Source: Hydrangea macrophylla
Taxonomy: Eukaryota; Streptophyta; Magnoliopsida; Cornales; Hydrangeaceae
DNA: 64,000 nt
Direction of reading: 5' to 3'
Assembly (NCBI GenBank): GCA_033977485.1
Contig: CM066989.1
Coordinates: forward strand, 94,693,887-94,757,886
Positions within the stretch are counted from its first letter, which is position 1. Each line of letters starts with the position of its first letter. Shown here in pieces: positions 1 through 11,178 of the stretch. The translations under genes were made by a program, and so were the position numbers. The notes beneath the pieces were generated by a model. It had not been told where the DNA came from and ran no database searches. It was given only the letters and a program-made list of their open reading frames with translations.

Positions 1-1045
1 TATATATATATATATATGCGTGTGTGTATTTATATTCTTTTATCTGGGAACAAATAGTATAACGACATTTTTGTACCATATTAGAAAAGGGAACAAAAAG
101 TAATATGGTTAACTGGAGTTCCTAAATAATCAATTTTGACAGAAACACGTGCAGAAACGTCAACAGGAAACTCATTTCTAATAACTGCACCAAGTGACTC
201 GTTTTGTTAAATCATAGCTTAACTTTTTTGATTGGAAAATAGCTAATCATAATGAATATACATCCATGTATTCTTTCCTAAAATATTTTAGGAAAAGGAA
301 ACATACAAATCTCCATTTCGTGAAACTATTTCGTAAAATTCTGTAGTAAGAAAATCTAGACCTGACAGTCAGCCCCACAGAGTGAGGTGTTTGATAGCGA
401 CCAAATACTGAGATGGTCTTAATGATCTGGTCTACCAAATTTGAGTTTTTGTTATTTCCTAACTTGAGTCCTGAAGAAACAGAATCTCCATTGATGCAAC
501 TCCATTTATATGAGCCTAATGCAATTAGTGAATTCTTAATTTTCATTCGAATGAAACTGTATCTTCTTTGAATTTTCCCTTTTTCCTCAGTTTCTTAGCA
601 ACCAAATTGAGTAGCTGTAAAAATTCTGCATATCTTCAGATCATAGTGCATAGATTCTTACGACCCTAGAAAATCACAATAATGAGGCATTCTTGCAGAG
701 AATCATGCACCAGTCGTCCCATTATGGTCTGATACTTTTCTGAGGCATAAAATAAACGGTTCAGACTTTGTTTGGATAAGAACCGGTTCTGATAGTTTAG
801 TGTTTGTGTAGCTGCTTTTCGATTGCATAGGCGTCCGTGCCTGTCTACAAAATGCCCCAAGTACTGGTTCTTTACATACCAACACTGCTGTTTTCATGAA
901 AACCAGATAAAAGTAATATTGGGTCCAGAACTTTACCTTGTGTAAGCATTCCCAAACAGGCCCTCAGGAGTTTATCATCTTTAGTTTGACTTTTTTTTGG
1001 TACGTGCTCATTCCCATATACTTATCTATCTCCTCTATATGACAG
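1..1045. other. Upstream intron or 5' flank of the DUF760 gene
   Basis: The stretch starts with a short TA/TG microsatellite at 1-30. I see no convincing exon here. The short open frames on either strand are A/T-rich and resemble no protein family. The first recognisable coding sequence begins at about 1046, after a pyrimidine-rich tract ending in AG at 1044-1045, so this is most likely the intron preceding that exon. The first exon, carrying the start codon and transit peptide, would then lie left of the window. Confidence 0.45.
766..962. mobile_element. MITE copy, family A (TIR near CTTTGTTTGG)
   Basis: Starts with ctttgtttggataagaacc and ends with cccaaacaggccct, an inverted pair. The inside (gtccgtg near 832, aaaatgcccc near 848, gcattcccaaaca near 946) matches the copy at 22821-23055 in DAD1 intron 4 in the same order. 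No clear target duplication was found, so the ends are approximate. The superfamily is not proven. Confidence 0.5.
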
Positions 1046-4000
1046 AGTCATCCTTTATACTCCATTCCGAAGTTTGGAATCAGGTCGGACAAGTCGAGGG
1101 CAAGAGGCTTAACAGTGAAAGCATCCGGGACTTCAGGTGGTAATTTGGTACCAATTGCTCCTCTTGGATTTGAGTCTCCGATCGGTCAACTTTTGGCAGA
1201 AATACTGAAAACCCATCCACATTTGCTCCTGACTGCCATTGATCAGCAACTTGAGAACCTTCAGACTGAAAGAGATTCCCAGAGAGAAGAAGCTCAATCA
1301 TCCTCACAAGACCTCCTTCTTTACAAGTAAGTCATTTTATCTCCTTACATATGTAATAACTTAGAAATCCGATATATGTTGTGTTTAATAGCTATATAAA
1401 CGTTCCTTTTAAATCAAGGATGATGCCAGACTATCATATTTGAATTGATTAGGAGAGCCGATGGCACTATGTTAAAAGGCAAACTAGAGTGGCTGGATTT
1501 TGGATTGGAGAGAAGAAAAGAGACGGGTTATTTGGACAGAGTGGTTTGGATTTCAGTTAGAACAGATTGGAGTTCGAAGTAAAGGTCGCAGAAACCGTCT
1601 CGGAGGTGACTCAGTCGTGGCCCGGAATCACGTGATACACACTGATATGGTAGATCTAAGGTGAAAAGATATCTGAAAGAATAATGAAAAATTCGAAACT
1701 AGTTAGAATAACAAAATGGGTACAATAAATGATCAAAATGCACAACCTACCAGCATAAAGCACATGAATATTCAACACATGTTCTTGATCTAGTGTATTA
1801 TAACATTACACATGTAATTTAGTACCTATGATTCAACACAATCAGATAGGCCATTTATTAAATAAGCAAGTACAAATAAGGTGTTTCAAGAACATCTATT
1901 TAGCTTTTATAGTATACCTAATCCCATCCCAAATCATAATCTTAAAATAAAACCCAACCCACAGACTTTTGCGCGTTAAGTGCAGATTCTCCAGCCTTTT
2001 TTAGAAGAATCTATTCTTCGTAGTTGGCCCTGGTATACTCATACTCAGCTAGACTTGGTCTACCTTGAGGAGATGTTTAAGGTTCACCTCTCTAGCTGAT
2101 GGGGATCAAAAGGAAATTTTCATAATAATTATATTTGATCCGGGAGGACATTGTAATTTATGTAGTTTTGAGAAGTATATCCTTAGAATGTATTATTGAT
2201 TAGGAATAATTATCATTTAGGATATATTATTATCTATCTAGAATCTTCTTTTAAGGTAATTTTAAATTATGGGATAATTATCTTTTGGAGATTTTTATCA
2301 TTAGGAAGTTGCCTAGTTTAGGAGTCTTTATATCAGTGTAATAAGTTTGTAAGCTTTTGAAGATTGTGAATAAAAATTATTGATGTTTGATTGCACAGGG
2401 ATGCTCTCAATTTTTTGCAAACTCTAAGTACAAGGATACCTAGGATGCCCGAGGTACAGGGATACCGAGGGTTCTTTCCTATTCTTTGTTCTCCTATTGC
2501 TTTCTTCCTATCAATTTTCCATCAATATTTCAATTTCTCGAGTGTCCTGCATCAGTTTTGATATCAGAGCTCAAGAGCGATTCAACACAACCAAACAGTC
2601 CATTGTCTTCTTCATGTACCAAAACAGTCCCATCTGAACCTTCGACCTTCCAACCATTCGAAACCCACCACGAGTGTGAACCCTTCTCTCTGTCTCGACA
2701 CCAAACAGTAACTCAAAGGCTCAAACCCATTTCAACCCCTTCATCTTCTTCATGAAACCCTACCCTTAAACCACCAACATCCTCCACAAACAACCTTGTG
2801 ACCAGTCCCTTTTTGCCACCAAAGCCTGTTCGAAACCCTAGCCACAAGCCACCTTGCATCAATCAGCGTCAGATCGAACTAGCAATCCTCACAACATTGC
2901 TATTGTCAAGCCATTTGCAGCCACAACCTTGGAAGGCTCTGCAGTAGTTGTCTTCTAGGGTTTTGCTTTATATTAGCTTCCCTCTTTTTTCAAAATGATT
3001 GCCCAATTCTCTAAATCACTTAGTTACCCAGCCCAAATAGAACAACAGCCAGCCCATTACCCAAGCCCATTGTTTATAAAATATTACCAGCCCACAACCC
3101 AATAAGCAGCCGCAAGCCCCATCTTTTTTCCACCCACTTTTGTTTTCTAGCCAAAAAACCAAGCCTACTGATTATATACTCAATAGCCCACTCTTTTGTT
3201 TAATTGACCCCAAGCCCAAGCCCAAATACACCACATCCATTTGTCTACTAACAACCTAAGTCCATCCAACCAGCCAACCCCACAAAACCACCAACCCATG
3301 GCCCAATTTTAATGTGAGTGTTCGAGGGAAAAAAGAAAAAAAAAAAAAAAAGAAACGAGAGAGAGAGAGAGAGAGCGAGCCAAATAAAAAAAAACCAAAG
3401 AAAGAAAGAGTGACAACAAAAAAAAAAAAAAAATTCTCTTTATTTGTTACAGTTGTACCAAGATTTCACAATCTTTTCTAAGACACCAAAGATCGTCTTG
3501 TGCAACATTGGCTCAGTGATTCGTCCATTGTCTAGATTCTTCACTTTTGAGGTACACGCATTCCTTTGAAATTTTAATTAGTACCTAATTTATTTGACGA
3601 GTCACTTAATTTTGCACATAAAGGTCCTTTCAATCGTACTAAGAATGTCTCATTGTTATGAATATTGCATCTTTTATTGTCCCACCTGAGCCTTTAGTAC
3701 CTTTCTTACAGCCGTCCAATGCCCAAATATAAGGTTGTAAACTTGTTATTGATGAAAGATTTCCCATGAATGTGATTTCGGAGTCCGCCTTTAATAAACT
3801 TAACCTTCCAATTTCTCCGCGCTCACTACCATATAGGATAGTCTTGGACGATCAGTCTACCTTGAACATTGTTTGGTACCAATCCGAATGGCTAACCTAT
3901 ACTACGAAAATATATGATGTGACATCTTGCCTATTAATGTAGGTTTGAGTCATATCCTTCTCGGTCGTCATTAGATTGTTGATTATAATGTGACAAAAGT

Positions 4001-7000
4001 AGATGAGAATTCTTATCGCCTTATCCATAGTGATAAGAGCATTCGGCTAAAATCTGCAAAGTGTAAGGTTACTTCTCAGGTTTCTAGTAAACTCAGCTCC
4101 TCCAAGCACATTAGTGACCTAGCAAAACTCCTTCAAGATTTGTCTGTCAGTCGTGAGTGAACATATGCTCAAATTGAGAAAAACAACACACAGTGTGAAC
4201 TCGTTAAAGTGTCTCTTGAACCCGTTGTGAACACACCGGACCCACCACCTGAGGTCCCTAGCGTGTCAATCGATTGTCATGAAGCGAAACATGATGATAA
4301 GCCACTTGTTAACGATATTCCAAATAATCTTGCTATCATCCCATTGCCTACACTGCCTGTCCCTTCAACCCCACGGTCTCCTCCTCCGTTGACTTCTCAA
4401 AGCAAAATGGAGACTGTGATCCTTGTTTCCCCACCTACTCCACCTTCTAATCATATTTGTAGTAACCCTCCAAAGGACTTAAAAGTAAATTTATTTGACT
4501 TATCACTAAATATGGTTACTAATTTGAATTTTCATGTGGAGTTCGCGTTGCCTCCCAATACTTACATTCGCAGGTGTTCTGAATGGAGTGATGCTTTCTA
4601 CAGTCTTGAACCTAATATTTACTCATTTTCAGAAGTGTGCGATCAAGCGGGTGTTCTTCATTCTTCCCAGCTTAACTACCATTTTAACTCGCCAGAGTCA
4701 AGTTCCTCTCAGACGAGGATAGTTGATGGGGATCAAAAGGAAATTCTCATAATAATTATGTTTGATCCGGGAGGACATTGTAATTTATGTAGTTTTGAGA
4801 AGTATATCCTTAGAATATATTATTTATTAGGAATAATTATCATTTAGGATATATTATTATCTATCTAGAATCTTCTTTTAAGGTAGTTTTAAATTATGGA
4901 ATAATATCTTTTGGAGATTTTTATCATTAGGAAGTTGCCTAGTTTAGGAGTTTTTATATCACTATAAATACGTTTGTAAGCTTTTGTATTCAACAGTTGA
5001 TTATGAATAAAAATTATTGATGTTGGATTGCACAGGGATGCTCTCAATTTTTTGCAAACTCTAGGTACAGGGATACCTAGGGTGCCCGAGGTACAGGGAT
5101 ATCGAGGGTTCCTACTCTTTGTTCTCCTATTGCTTTCTTCCTATCAATTTTCCATCAATATTTCAATTTCTCGAGTGTCCTGCATCACTAGCTCCACGAA
5201 CTTGCCTGTGCTTTCTCGCGATTGTCTCATCTTTCACCTAAGGCCGCTTCCCAAGAATCTCTCTCGTTGCTGATGTGTAATCACTCCATTTAAGAACACA
5301 CCACCTCTAAGGTACACACAATCAGGGATCAAACAATTTCATAGGCACTATCTAATTGAGATGATTCAAAGGTTATCAAATTAGTAGTCAATCAGCCTAA
5401 ATTTGCAGTAAATAAATAAATATATAACTCCTAGTCCTAGAGGATAATTCTCAACAACCATTCTACCAAAAATCTAAACTGAATAATGCAAGTATGTTAA
5501 TATAGGGCTATCTAAACCAGTGTTACCAGAAAACTATCAGACCCTAGCGATCCCCGTTTTGGTACGACCGTTCCGAAACGTGGTACGCTAGCGAATTGGA
5601 ACGCCATTCTGAGCGTTCCCGCTTTAAAGCATCTAATATTGTTATAACAAAACCAAAATCTAGTGAACTTATAACACTACATAATTCACAACAATTATAT
5701 TTTCTCATTTTGAACTTTACTTGACAATAAATTATTTAAAAAATCGTTTTTACATTTTAATCTATTATACTACATTCCCTCCTAAGATCAGAAGAAGTAT
5801 ACCCCCACCGTACCACGTTTTATAGCACGCGACGATCCACGTTCCCGATCCTGTTCCTCGTACCGAATCGATCCACGATCCAGGTAACCTTGATCTAAAC
5901 CAATAGAATCAGATCTCAAACAGGTCTTTCTCTCCCCAAACTGTTAATTTATGCCTTTTGTCTACTCTGAGGTGGAATGCCTTACTAGTGTGGGAATGCA
6001 TCACATAGGTTCCGTAAGCAGTGCATTGATTCTAAAAACTGCCTGAATAAATGAGTTTCAGCCAAGCATAGTAATAAATTTAGAAAGTTGTCTAAATTAA
6101 TGAGCTTCCAACAACTTATACGCTTGTCCCCGACACTCCATAAAGATTTACAGAATGGAAACTGTTGAATTGAATGATTAAGAGGGTGTTTGGAAACCAA
6201 AGGGAATGAACTTCTGGAAGAAGAAGTCCATTTACAGAATTGAAATTCGTTTGGTGAGTTTTGAGAATGGACTTCTTGACAAGAAGTGCATCTCCAGAAT
6301 GCCCATTTCAAGAAGTCAAAAATCCTGACTTCTCAAAACTGTGATTTTTACACTTCCCCAGAAGTCAGGAGCTTTATACACAAAATTACACTTTTATCCC
6401 TTGTTTTATAATTAATGCCCTCTTTATCCAAACCCCATACATGAATTATGTAGCATAGCCGAATCCCTATTGTTTTACAATCCCTATTGAAAATAAGTCA
6501 TTTATCCAACATTGTAATTAAAAGTGTTTTTTTTTTCTTTTTTTTGGTGCCCAATTTTAGTTCATTTGACATGATAGTTATGGATAAATATTTTTAATTT
6601 ATTTCAGCTAACTATTTGGCAGTCTAAAATTATATACTATAATATGTTATATCCATTTAGTTTTAAATTCATGATTAAGGGTAATATTGGTAAGTAAGTA
6701 TAAGTTTTTTCTTTTAAAAAGTTGCCACCAAACATATTTGCACATTTAGATGCACTTTTTATTTAAAAAACATTCATTCGCCAATCAAATCATTCTTTAA
6801 AAAAAAAGTCCATTTTGAAAATTCCATCTTCAGAAGTCCATTCCGGAAATGAACTTCTGTGTGAGAAGTTACGCCAAACAGCACCTAAATCATACTCCCT
6901 CCGTCCCATTTTAAGTGTCCTTTTATTTAAGGGGACAAAAAGAATCTACACCTACTTTCCACAATAGCCCATAATCATTGTACTTTCTTTTTTGTTTCGT

Positions 7001-8712
7001 TTTGGTGTTGATTGTAAGGAAGGGTCGTTTGGGAAACTAAGTAAAATTTGCATACTAATTTAGGAAAGTGGACAACAATTTTGGGACTTCTCAAAAAGGA
7101 AAGGGGGACACATAAAATGGGACGGAGGGAGTAGTTGTGAAACCCGTTAAACATAAAAGTGTCATCGTCTTGAATTATTTGATTGGGACAAATGGAAAGG
7201 CCCGTAATATTTATTTGTGTATGGTTATGATTTTAAGTATTGCTTTTTATCATTTCTCGAAATTGCCTAATTAAAGACGATGGACTTCTACCTCGAAATC
7301 TTTACAAATTGTGATTAGCACCTTCAAATCTATCAATGCGCAAACACTCCATAAGTTGTGCTCAACCAAGAAAGACTTCTCATGTCGTGGTAGGGCATTA
7401 CTTTGGTGTTGACATGGCAATACGAGAGGGTTAATTGAGATGAAGTTGGAGGTTTAGATGAATGAGGATAAAGCCGAATATGAGATCAAGTCCCAAAAAT
7501 CCTCATATAGTTTTAGTTCATGGATTTACTGAGGCAAAGAAGAAAAAACACCGAGGAAAACACCTTTCTTTGTTTGGTTAATGGGGAAGACAGGAAGGAA
7601 AAGAAAATAAATTTAAGTTTGAACTTTGTGAGTCAGTTCCCTTCCTTCTTCACGAATTCCTATTGTGTTTGTAAAAGTTTAAATTCTAATGTTATTTAAG
7701 TATTGTACTAAACACAAGGGAACTAGTTTTCCTTTTAATCTTGTAATCTGCAAACCAAACAGAGCCTTATCATATCACTTACATGAACGAAAAGACTCGA
7801 GCCCATAAAAATTTACTTCAAATGGAAAAAGTCAACTCAAGTCAACATGAGAGACTTTTTCCTTTTTCATCTTAGTAAGTAACTTTGAAACTTCATTTCA
7901 GGAGAATAGCTGAAGTCAAAGAGAAAGAAAGACAAAAGGTGTTGGAGGAGATAATATACTGCTTGATTGTGCAGAAGTTCAGGGAAAAGGATATTTCAAT
8001 GGTACCGAAAGTATCAGCGACCTCTGATCCTGCCGGTAGGGTCGATTTTTGGCCGAATCAAGAACATAAACTAGAATCCATACATTCGCCCGAAGCATTC
8101 GAGATGATTATGAGCCACATATCTCTTGTTCTTGGTGAGCGCTCAGTGGGCCCTCTAGACACCATTGTCCAAATCAGTAAAATAAAACTCGGTAAGCTAT
8201 ATGCTGCTTCAATCATGTATGGGTACTTCCTGAAGAGGGTTGATGAGAGATTTCAACTCGAGAGATCCATGAACACGCTTCCTGAGGGGTTCGACGAAGA
8301 CCGGGCAAGGTTAGAAGATCAGATATTGAAAAACCCGCTTTGGGATGCAGGTTCATTGATACAGATCCCACCCGATGACGGCGATGGATTCAGCCTAATG
8401 GATTCGAGGGAGGATAAGTCATACAGATTGAGATCATATGTTATGTATTTGGATTCTGAGACGCTTAAGAGATATGCAACTATAAGATCAAAGGAAGCTA
8501 TTTCTTTAATAGAGAAGCAAACGCAGGCGCTGTTTGGGAGGCCAGAAATAAGAATTGCTGAGGATGGTTCTCTTGATGCATCTAATGATGAAGTGGTTTC
8601 AATTCCATTCTCTGGATTGACGATGCTGGTATTGGAGGCAGTTGCATTTGGATCATTCCTATGGGACTCAGAAGGTTATGTTGAACCAAAATACCACTTC
8701 CTCAAAAGTTAG
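1046..8712 (+). CDS. DUF760 / UV-B-induced protein At3g17800-like, plastid (5'-partial)
   Basis: Two exons are visible: about 1046-1326 and 7902-8712 (stop TAG 8710-8712). The donor is gtaagt at 1327; the acceptor is ttcag ending at 7901. Joining them makes codon AAG from AA plus G and reads through LLLYK/RIAEVKE without a shift. The product is 363 residues here. Order: a basic, serine-rich segment ending RARGLTVKASG, like the end of a chloroplast transit peptide; ESPIGQLLAEILKTHPHL; EEIIYCLIVQKF; SHISLVLGER; AASIMYGYFLKRVDERFQLE; a C-terminal region with LRSYVMYLDSETLKRYAT. This order is typical of the plant DUF760 family that includes Arabidopsis At3g17800. The molecular function is unknown; UV-B induction and plastid location are known for relatives only. 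The N-terminus is missing to the left. The frame is open upstream of the GTG at 1115, so that codon is not the start. A possible poly(A) signal, AATAAA, lies at about 8857. The 6575-bp intron holds several transposons but both splice sites are intact. Confidence 0.88.
2097..2554 (+). repeat. 5' LTR (458 bp)
   Basis: TG...CA-bounded LTR of the 2097-5187 element. It differs from the 3' copy mostly between 2325 and 2480. The stretch gaataaaaat near 2368 could serve as the poly(A) signal. Confidence 0.92.
2556..2568 (+). other. Primer binding site, tRNA-iMet type
   Basis: TTTTGATATCAGAGC follows the left LTR after one base. Plant LTR elements primed by initiator tRNA-Met carry TGGTATCAGAGC here. 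This copy has A in place of the second G. Confidence 0.75.
3640..4067 (+). pseudogene. Retropepsin-like remnant of a retroelement polyprotein
   Basis: Several frames of this stretch give pieces resembling the aspartic protease region of Ty3/gypsy polyproteins: LIDERFSMNVISESAFNKL from about 3737 (family pattern D-G-S), and from 3903 the words CDILPINV, SHILLGR and ENSYRLIH, in the order seen in gypsy proteases. In-frame stops (for example the TGA and TAG within 3903-4067) show it is dead. I cannot see reverse transcriptase, RNase H or integrase nearby, so the rest of pol is deleted. The family assignment is by recognition only. Confidence 0.5.
4209..4722 (+). pseudogene. Proline/serine-rich open frame inside the retrotransposon
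   Basis: An open frame of about 170 codons, rich in PPP and PSP words, then a less repetitive part (SLNMVTNLNFHVEFALP, YSLEPNIYSFSEVCDQAG). It runs into the right LTR. It starts at TTG, with no good ATG. It may be leftover linker between gag/protease and pol, or host sequence picked up by the element. I do not recognise it, and expression is doubtful. Confidence 0.35.
4724..5187 (+). repeat. 3' LTR (464 bp)
   Basis: Second LTR of the 2097-5187 element. It contains ctataaatac near 4963, a plausible TATA box, and gaataaaaat near 5004. It carries about 11 extra bases (around 4986-4998) compared with the left LTR. Confidence 0.92.
5518..5892. mobile_element. hAT-type MITE with perfect 8-bp TSD
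   Basis: The ends are CAGTGTTACC and GGTAACCTTG, an imperfect inverted pair. ATCTAAAC lies directly before (5510-5517) and after (5893-5900), a perfect 8-bp duplication as made by hAT transposases. The interior is rich in gatccacg/cgtacc words arranged in opposite directions on the two sides. No coding capacity. Confidence 0.85.
6181..6886. mobile_element. MITE-like element with AGAGGGTGTTTGG / CCAAACAGCACCT ends
   Basis: Left end agagggtgtttggaaacc, right end cgccaaacagcacct, forming a terminal inverted repeat. Inner parts also mirror each other (aatgaacttctg near 6204; the same word at 6848; agaagtcca near 6224 and 6830). It abuts the Stowaway element. No clear target duplication, so the superfamily is open. 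Confidence 0.6.
6895..7131. mobile_element. Stowaway MITE (Tc1/mariner)
   Basis: The 237-bp element begins CTCCCTCCGTCCCATTTTA and ends TAAAATGGGACGGAGGGAG, a near-perfect inverted repeat carrying the Stowaway hallmark CTCCCTCCGT. It is flanked by TA on both sides (6893-6894 and 7132-7133). It lies in the DUF760 intron, about 770 bp before the acceptor site. Confidence 0.95.
7516..7766. mobile_element. PIF/Harbinger-like MITE, family B, copy 1
   Basis: Flanked by TTA on both sides (7513-7515 and 7767-7769). It begins gttcatggatttactgagg and ends aatctgcaaaccaaacagagcc. Shared wording with 22162-22413, 23305-23562 and 23566-23866 defines a family in this window. The left end has lost the ggctctgtttgg part of the inverted repeat. 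Confidence 0.65.
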
Positions 8713-8869
8713 ATATTGTGCTGATTTTTATTGGCTATTGATTTTGTTTATCATTGTTCTTGGGGAATACTGATTGTCCTTTTTAGTCTTGTATATTGTA
8801 AAGCATGCCAAAACACTGTAAATGAGCATTTTGTAGTGCAAAGTTAATGGATGGGAATAAAAAAAAATT

Positions 8870-10420
8870 CTGACATTTATGGTATACTACCAGGCCTTGC
8901 AATTTCTCATCCGTCCGAAGGTGAACATATTGGGAGAGGGGAAATGTTATCTTATTTTAACTATTTTAGCCCTTCAGTAAAATTTAAAAAACAAAATCTT
9001 TGGTTATGTAATTGTATAACAGTGAACACTAACAAATTCTTGAGATATATGAGGAATGGCTTGTTGGTCCTTTTACGGTTTCACCTAGTAGTGTTCATTG
9101 TTGAGCGATCACTTGCTATCTGACTCGAGAAGGTGGTCCCAAAGCTTCCTCTCGAGAGAGAGAAAGCAAGACAATATCACCACTTTTCTCAACAATTCTT
9201 TCTCTCCTCTCCACAGCCATAAATATATGTTTTTGCCTTCGGCCGTTATTGTTAGGCATTGAACCTAACCTTAGGTGCTAAGTAGTGTTATCCCCTCCGT
9301 AATTCCTAATACAAGTTATGGCATGACACTAAGCACTAAGTTGGCCTAGTCTCTCGCGACCTCGCTCATCTGTCGCCTTCTTCAATGGCGAAGTTGGAGC
9401 CTTAATAGGTTCTTCGGCCTACCACCTTTCTTTTCCAATGTTGAGCTTGCCCAATTAAATCTAATGATGTGTTGCCCTTCCATCGTTCAAGAGTGAGTGA
9501 GAACGTTCGTTTAGCTACAACCTAAATGGGTTGATTGAAGTGTGAGATCAGTCCAAGACTTAAGGCTGAGCAACTGGATGCTGCAAAATTGGATGTCTTA
9601 AGTATCTCACTACTCTCCCCTACTCCTATAAACCGGTGGAGGAAATGCTATGCTCATCTTTTTTACAGACCACTACGCGGTGCTCAATCACCTCTTTGGC
9701 TTCTTCAATTCAAAAATATACAATATACTCTTTTTTTTTTCCCATCTCTTTGTGATTTACTTCTTATTTAACAAAAGGAGAGGATTCTTTCCTTTCCTAG
9801 GAATACCTCTCCTCTTCCTTTCACATTTCCGAACCTCCGACCAAACAAAGTACGAGATGAGATGCCTCGCCAAGTGCAACAAAACAAAGGTTATGTAATA
9901 GAACATGAAAAATCTTGCCATCAATATAGTCGAGTTTGGGGGAGAAGCAACCAAAATATGTGCCTGAGAGGAAGGCACGCGAAAAGTTGTCAGGTCACAA
10001 AACATTGCTCCTATAGCAACCAAAATATGTGCTTGAGAATGAGAGGAAGGCACGTGAAAAGCTGTCAGGTCACAAAACATTGCACCTATATTGCAAACAT
10101 GGTACTTAGAGTGGTTTTGTTTACGTCTCAAAAAATTGTACCACGTCACTTCTCGAAATATTCTACCCACGCTAATTTTGTTTAGATCTCGGAAAATTAA
10201 TCCAGATCTCAAAACATTGTACTCATATTTTGATCCTACAATACCGATTTGAGCATATCATAGAACTCTCCCCAGTTTACTGAGAGGAGGGTATGAATAG
10301 TTAGGTTACTACTATCATCATTCCCTTTACATGATGAGTCACAGATGACAGAACCCCCTAACTGTTGCTACTCATACTCTGACTCCAACTTACCTACAAT
10401 TGAAGAGAAATTTATTACCT
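8870..10420. other. Spacer downstream of the DUF760 gene
   Basis: No exon, RNA gene or complete transposon was recognised apart from the small tandem duplication at 9946-10089. Short open frames on both strands between 9535 and 10212 are low-complexity overlaps with no family resemblance. Confidence 0.6.
9946..10089. repeat. Tandem duplication, unit about 70-75 bp
   Basis: Copy 1 (9946-10014) and copy 2 (10015-10089) both start agcaaccaaaatatgtgc and contain gtcaggtcacaaaacattgc. Copy 2 has a small insertion (aatgag). High similarity points to a fairly recent event. No function is evident. Confidence 0.85.
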
Positions 10421-10426
10421 TACATA

Positions 10427-10439
10427 CTACACACACACA

Positions 10440-10538
<99 letters not shown>

Positions 10539-10540
10539 CC
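10427..10540. repeat. Compound microsatellite (CA)n(CT)n(CA)n
   Basis: A run of CA, then about 39 CT units, then CA again. It is likely length-polymorphic between individuals. Reading frames across it (THTHT, SLSLSL) are artefacts. Confidence 0.98.
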
Positions 10541-10761
10541 CTTTGCACGCGTTCCCTTTACAGTAACATATAATTGTATCATTTTTCTACAAACAAAGAT
10601 GTTAACATTATTGCATACAATGAAATTGAACATTCATAGAAGATAAAAGTGTGTGTAATTATTACACTGACTTTTGCTGAGCTAAGAAAATATAGGACTG
10701 TATCATGTTATGAAAATTACAATGGACTTTTCTTAAAGTTTGGGGTTGTACCAGTTTCATA

Positions 10762-10895
10762 GGTGCAACAAATTTTGTATTTGCAGCAAATTTGTTGTGC
10801 CACATCAGTAAAAAGCTCTTCAAACGAAGCGGTAAAGAGTTGTCGCAAATTTGTTACCATTCTCCAGTAAGACAAATTTGTTGCATCTCTTGAGA
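10762..10895. repeat. Inverted repeat rich in CAAATTTGTTG words
   Basis: Gtgcaacaaattttgt near 10764 and acaaatttgttgcatct near 10871 face each other, with two further copies of caaatttgtt between. It could be a small fold-back MITE. No target duplication was found. Confidence 0.4.
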
Positions 10896-10950
10896 TACAA
10901 CAACTCACTACGGAGTATTTTTTTTTCTTTATTTTATTCAATCATAATTA

Positions 10951-11178
10951 CAGGGCCGGTCTTGGAGGAAAACATAGTAAGCAATCGCTTAGGGCTCCAT
11001 CCTCAAAGGGCCCCCAATTCCAATTATAGATGTGATAAAAAATCAATTTTACATATAATTATGTATAAGTAGACCCAAAAAATTCACTTCAGGGACACTA
11101 CCCCCGAACCTCTGTATAGCTTTAGAGCCCATATTTTAGAGTTCGCTTAGAGCTCCCCAATACTCAGGACCGACACTG
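10951..11178. mobile_element. hAT-like MITE (CAGGGCCGGTC ends)
   Basis: Starts CAGGGCCGGTCTTGG and ends CAGGACCGACACTG, an inverted pair of the CAGGGCCGG type common among plant hAT derivatives. The flanks CATAATTA and TATAAGTA match at six of eight bases, compatible with an eroded 8-bp duplication. No coding capacity. Confidence 0.7.

Larger units (their letters stand above)
2097..5187 (+). mobile_element. Non-autonomous LTR retrotransposon in the DUF760 intron
   Basis: Two direct LTRs (2097-2554 and 4724-5187), both starting TGATGGGGATC and ending GTCCTGCATCA, flank a 2.17-kb interior. The five bases CTAGC occur directly before the left LTR (2092-2096) and directly after the right LTR (5188-5192), a perfect 5-bp target-site duplication. 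A primer binding site follows the left LTR. The interior lacks an intact gag or pol and holds only a decayed retropepsin-like stretch and a proline-rich frame. The element therefore cannot code for its own movement. By eye I count roughly 20 substitutions and small indels between the LTRs, so it is not very recent. Its orientation follows the host gene. Confidence 0.93.

Noticed and set aside
247..546. 99-codon minus-strand frame at the left edge
   Set aside because: No recognisable domain, no start context and AT-rich. It is not supported as an exon of the DUF760 gene, which is on the other strand.
9757..10212. 151-codon minus-strand frame
   Set aside because: It overlaps the 70-bp tandem duplication on the opposite strand of another frame, with no family resemblance and no splice context.
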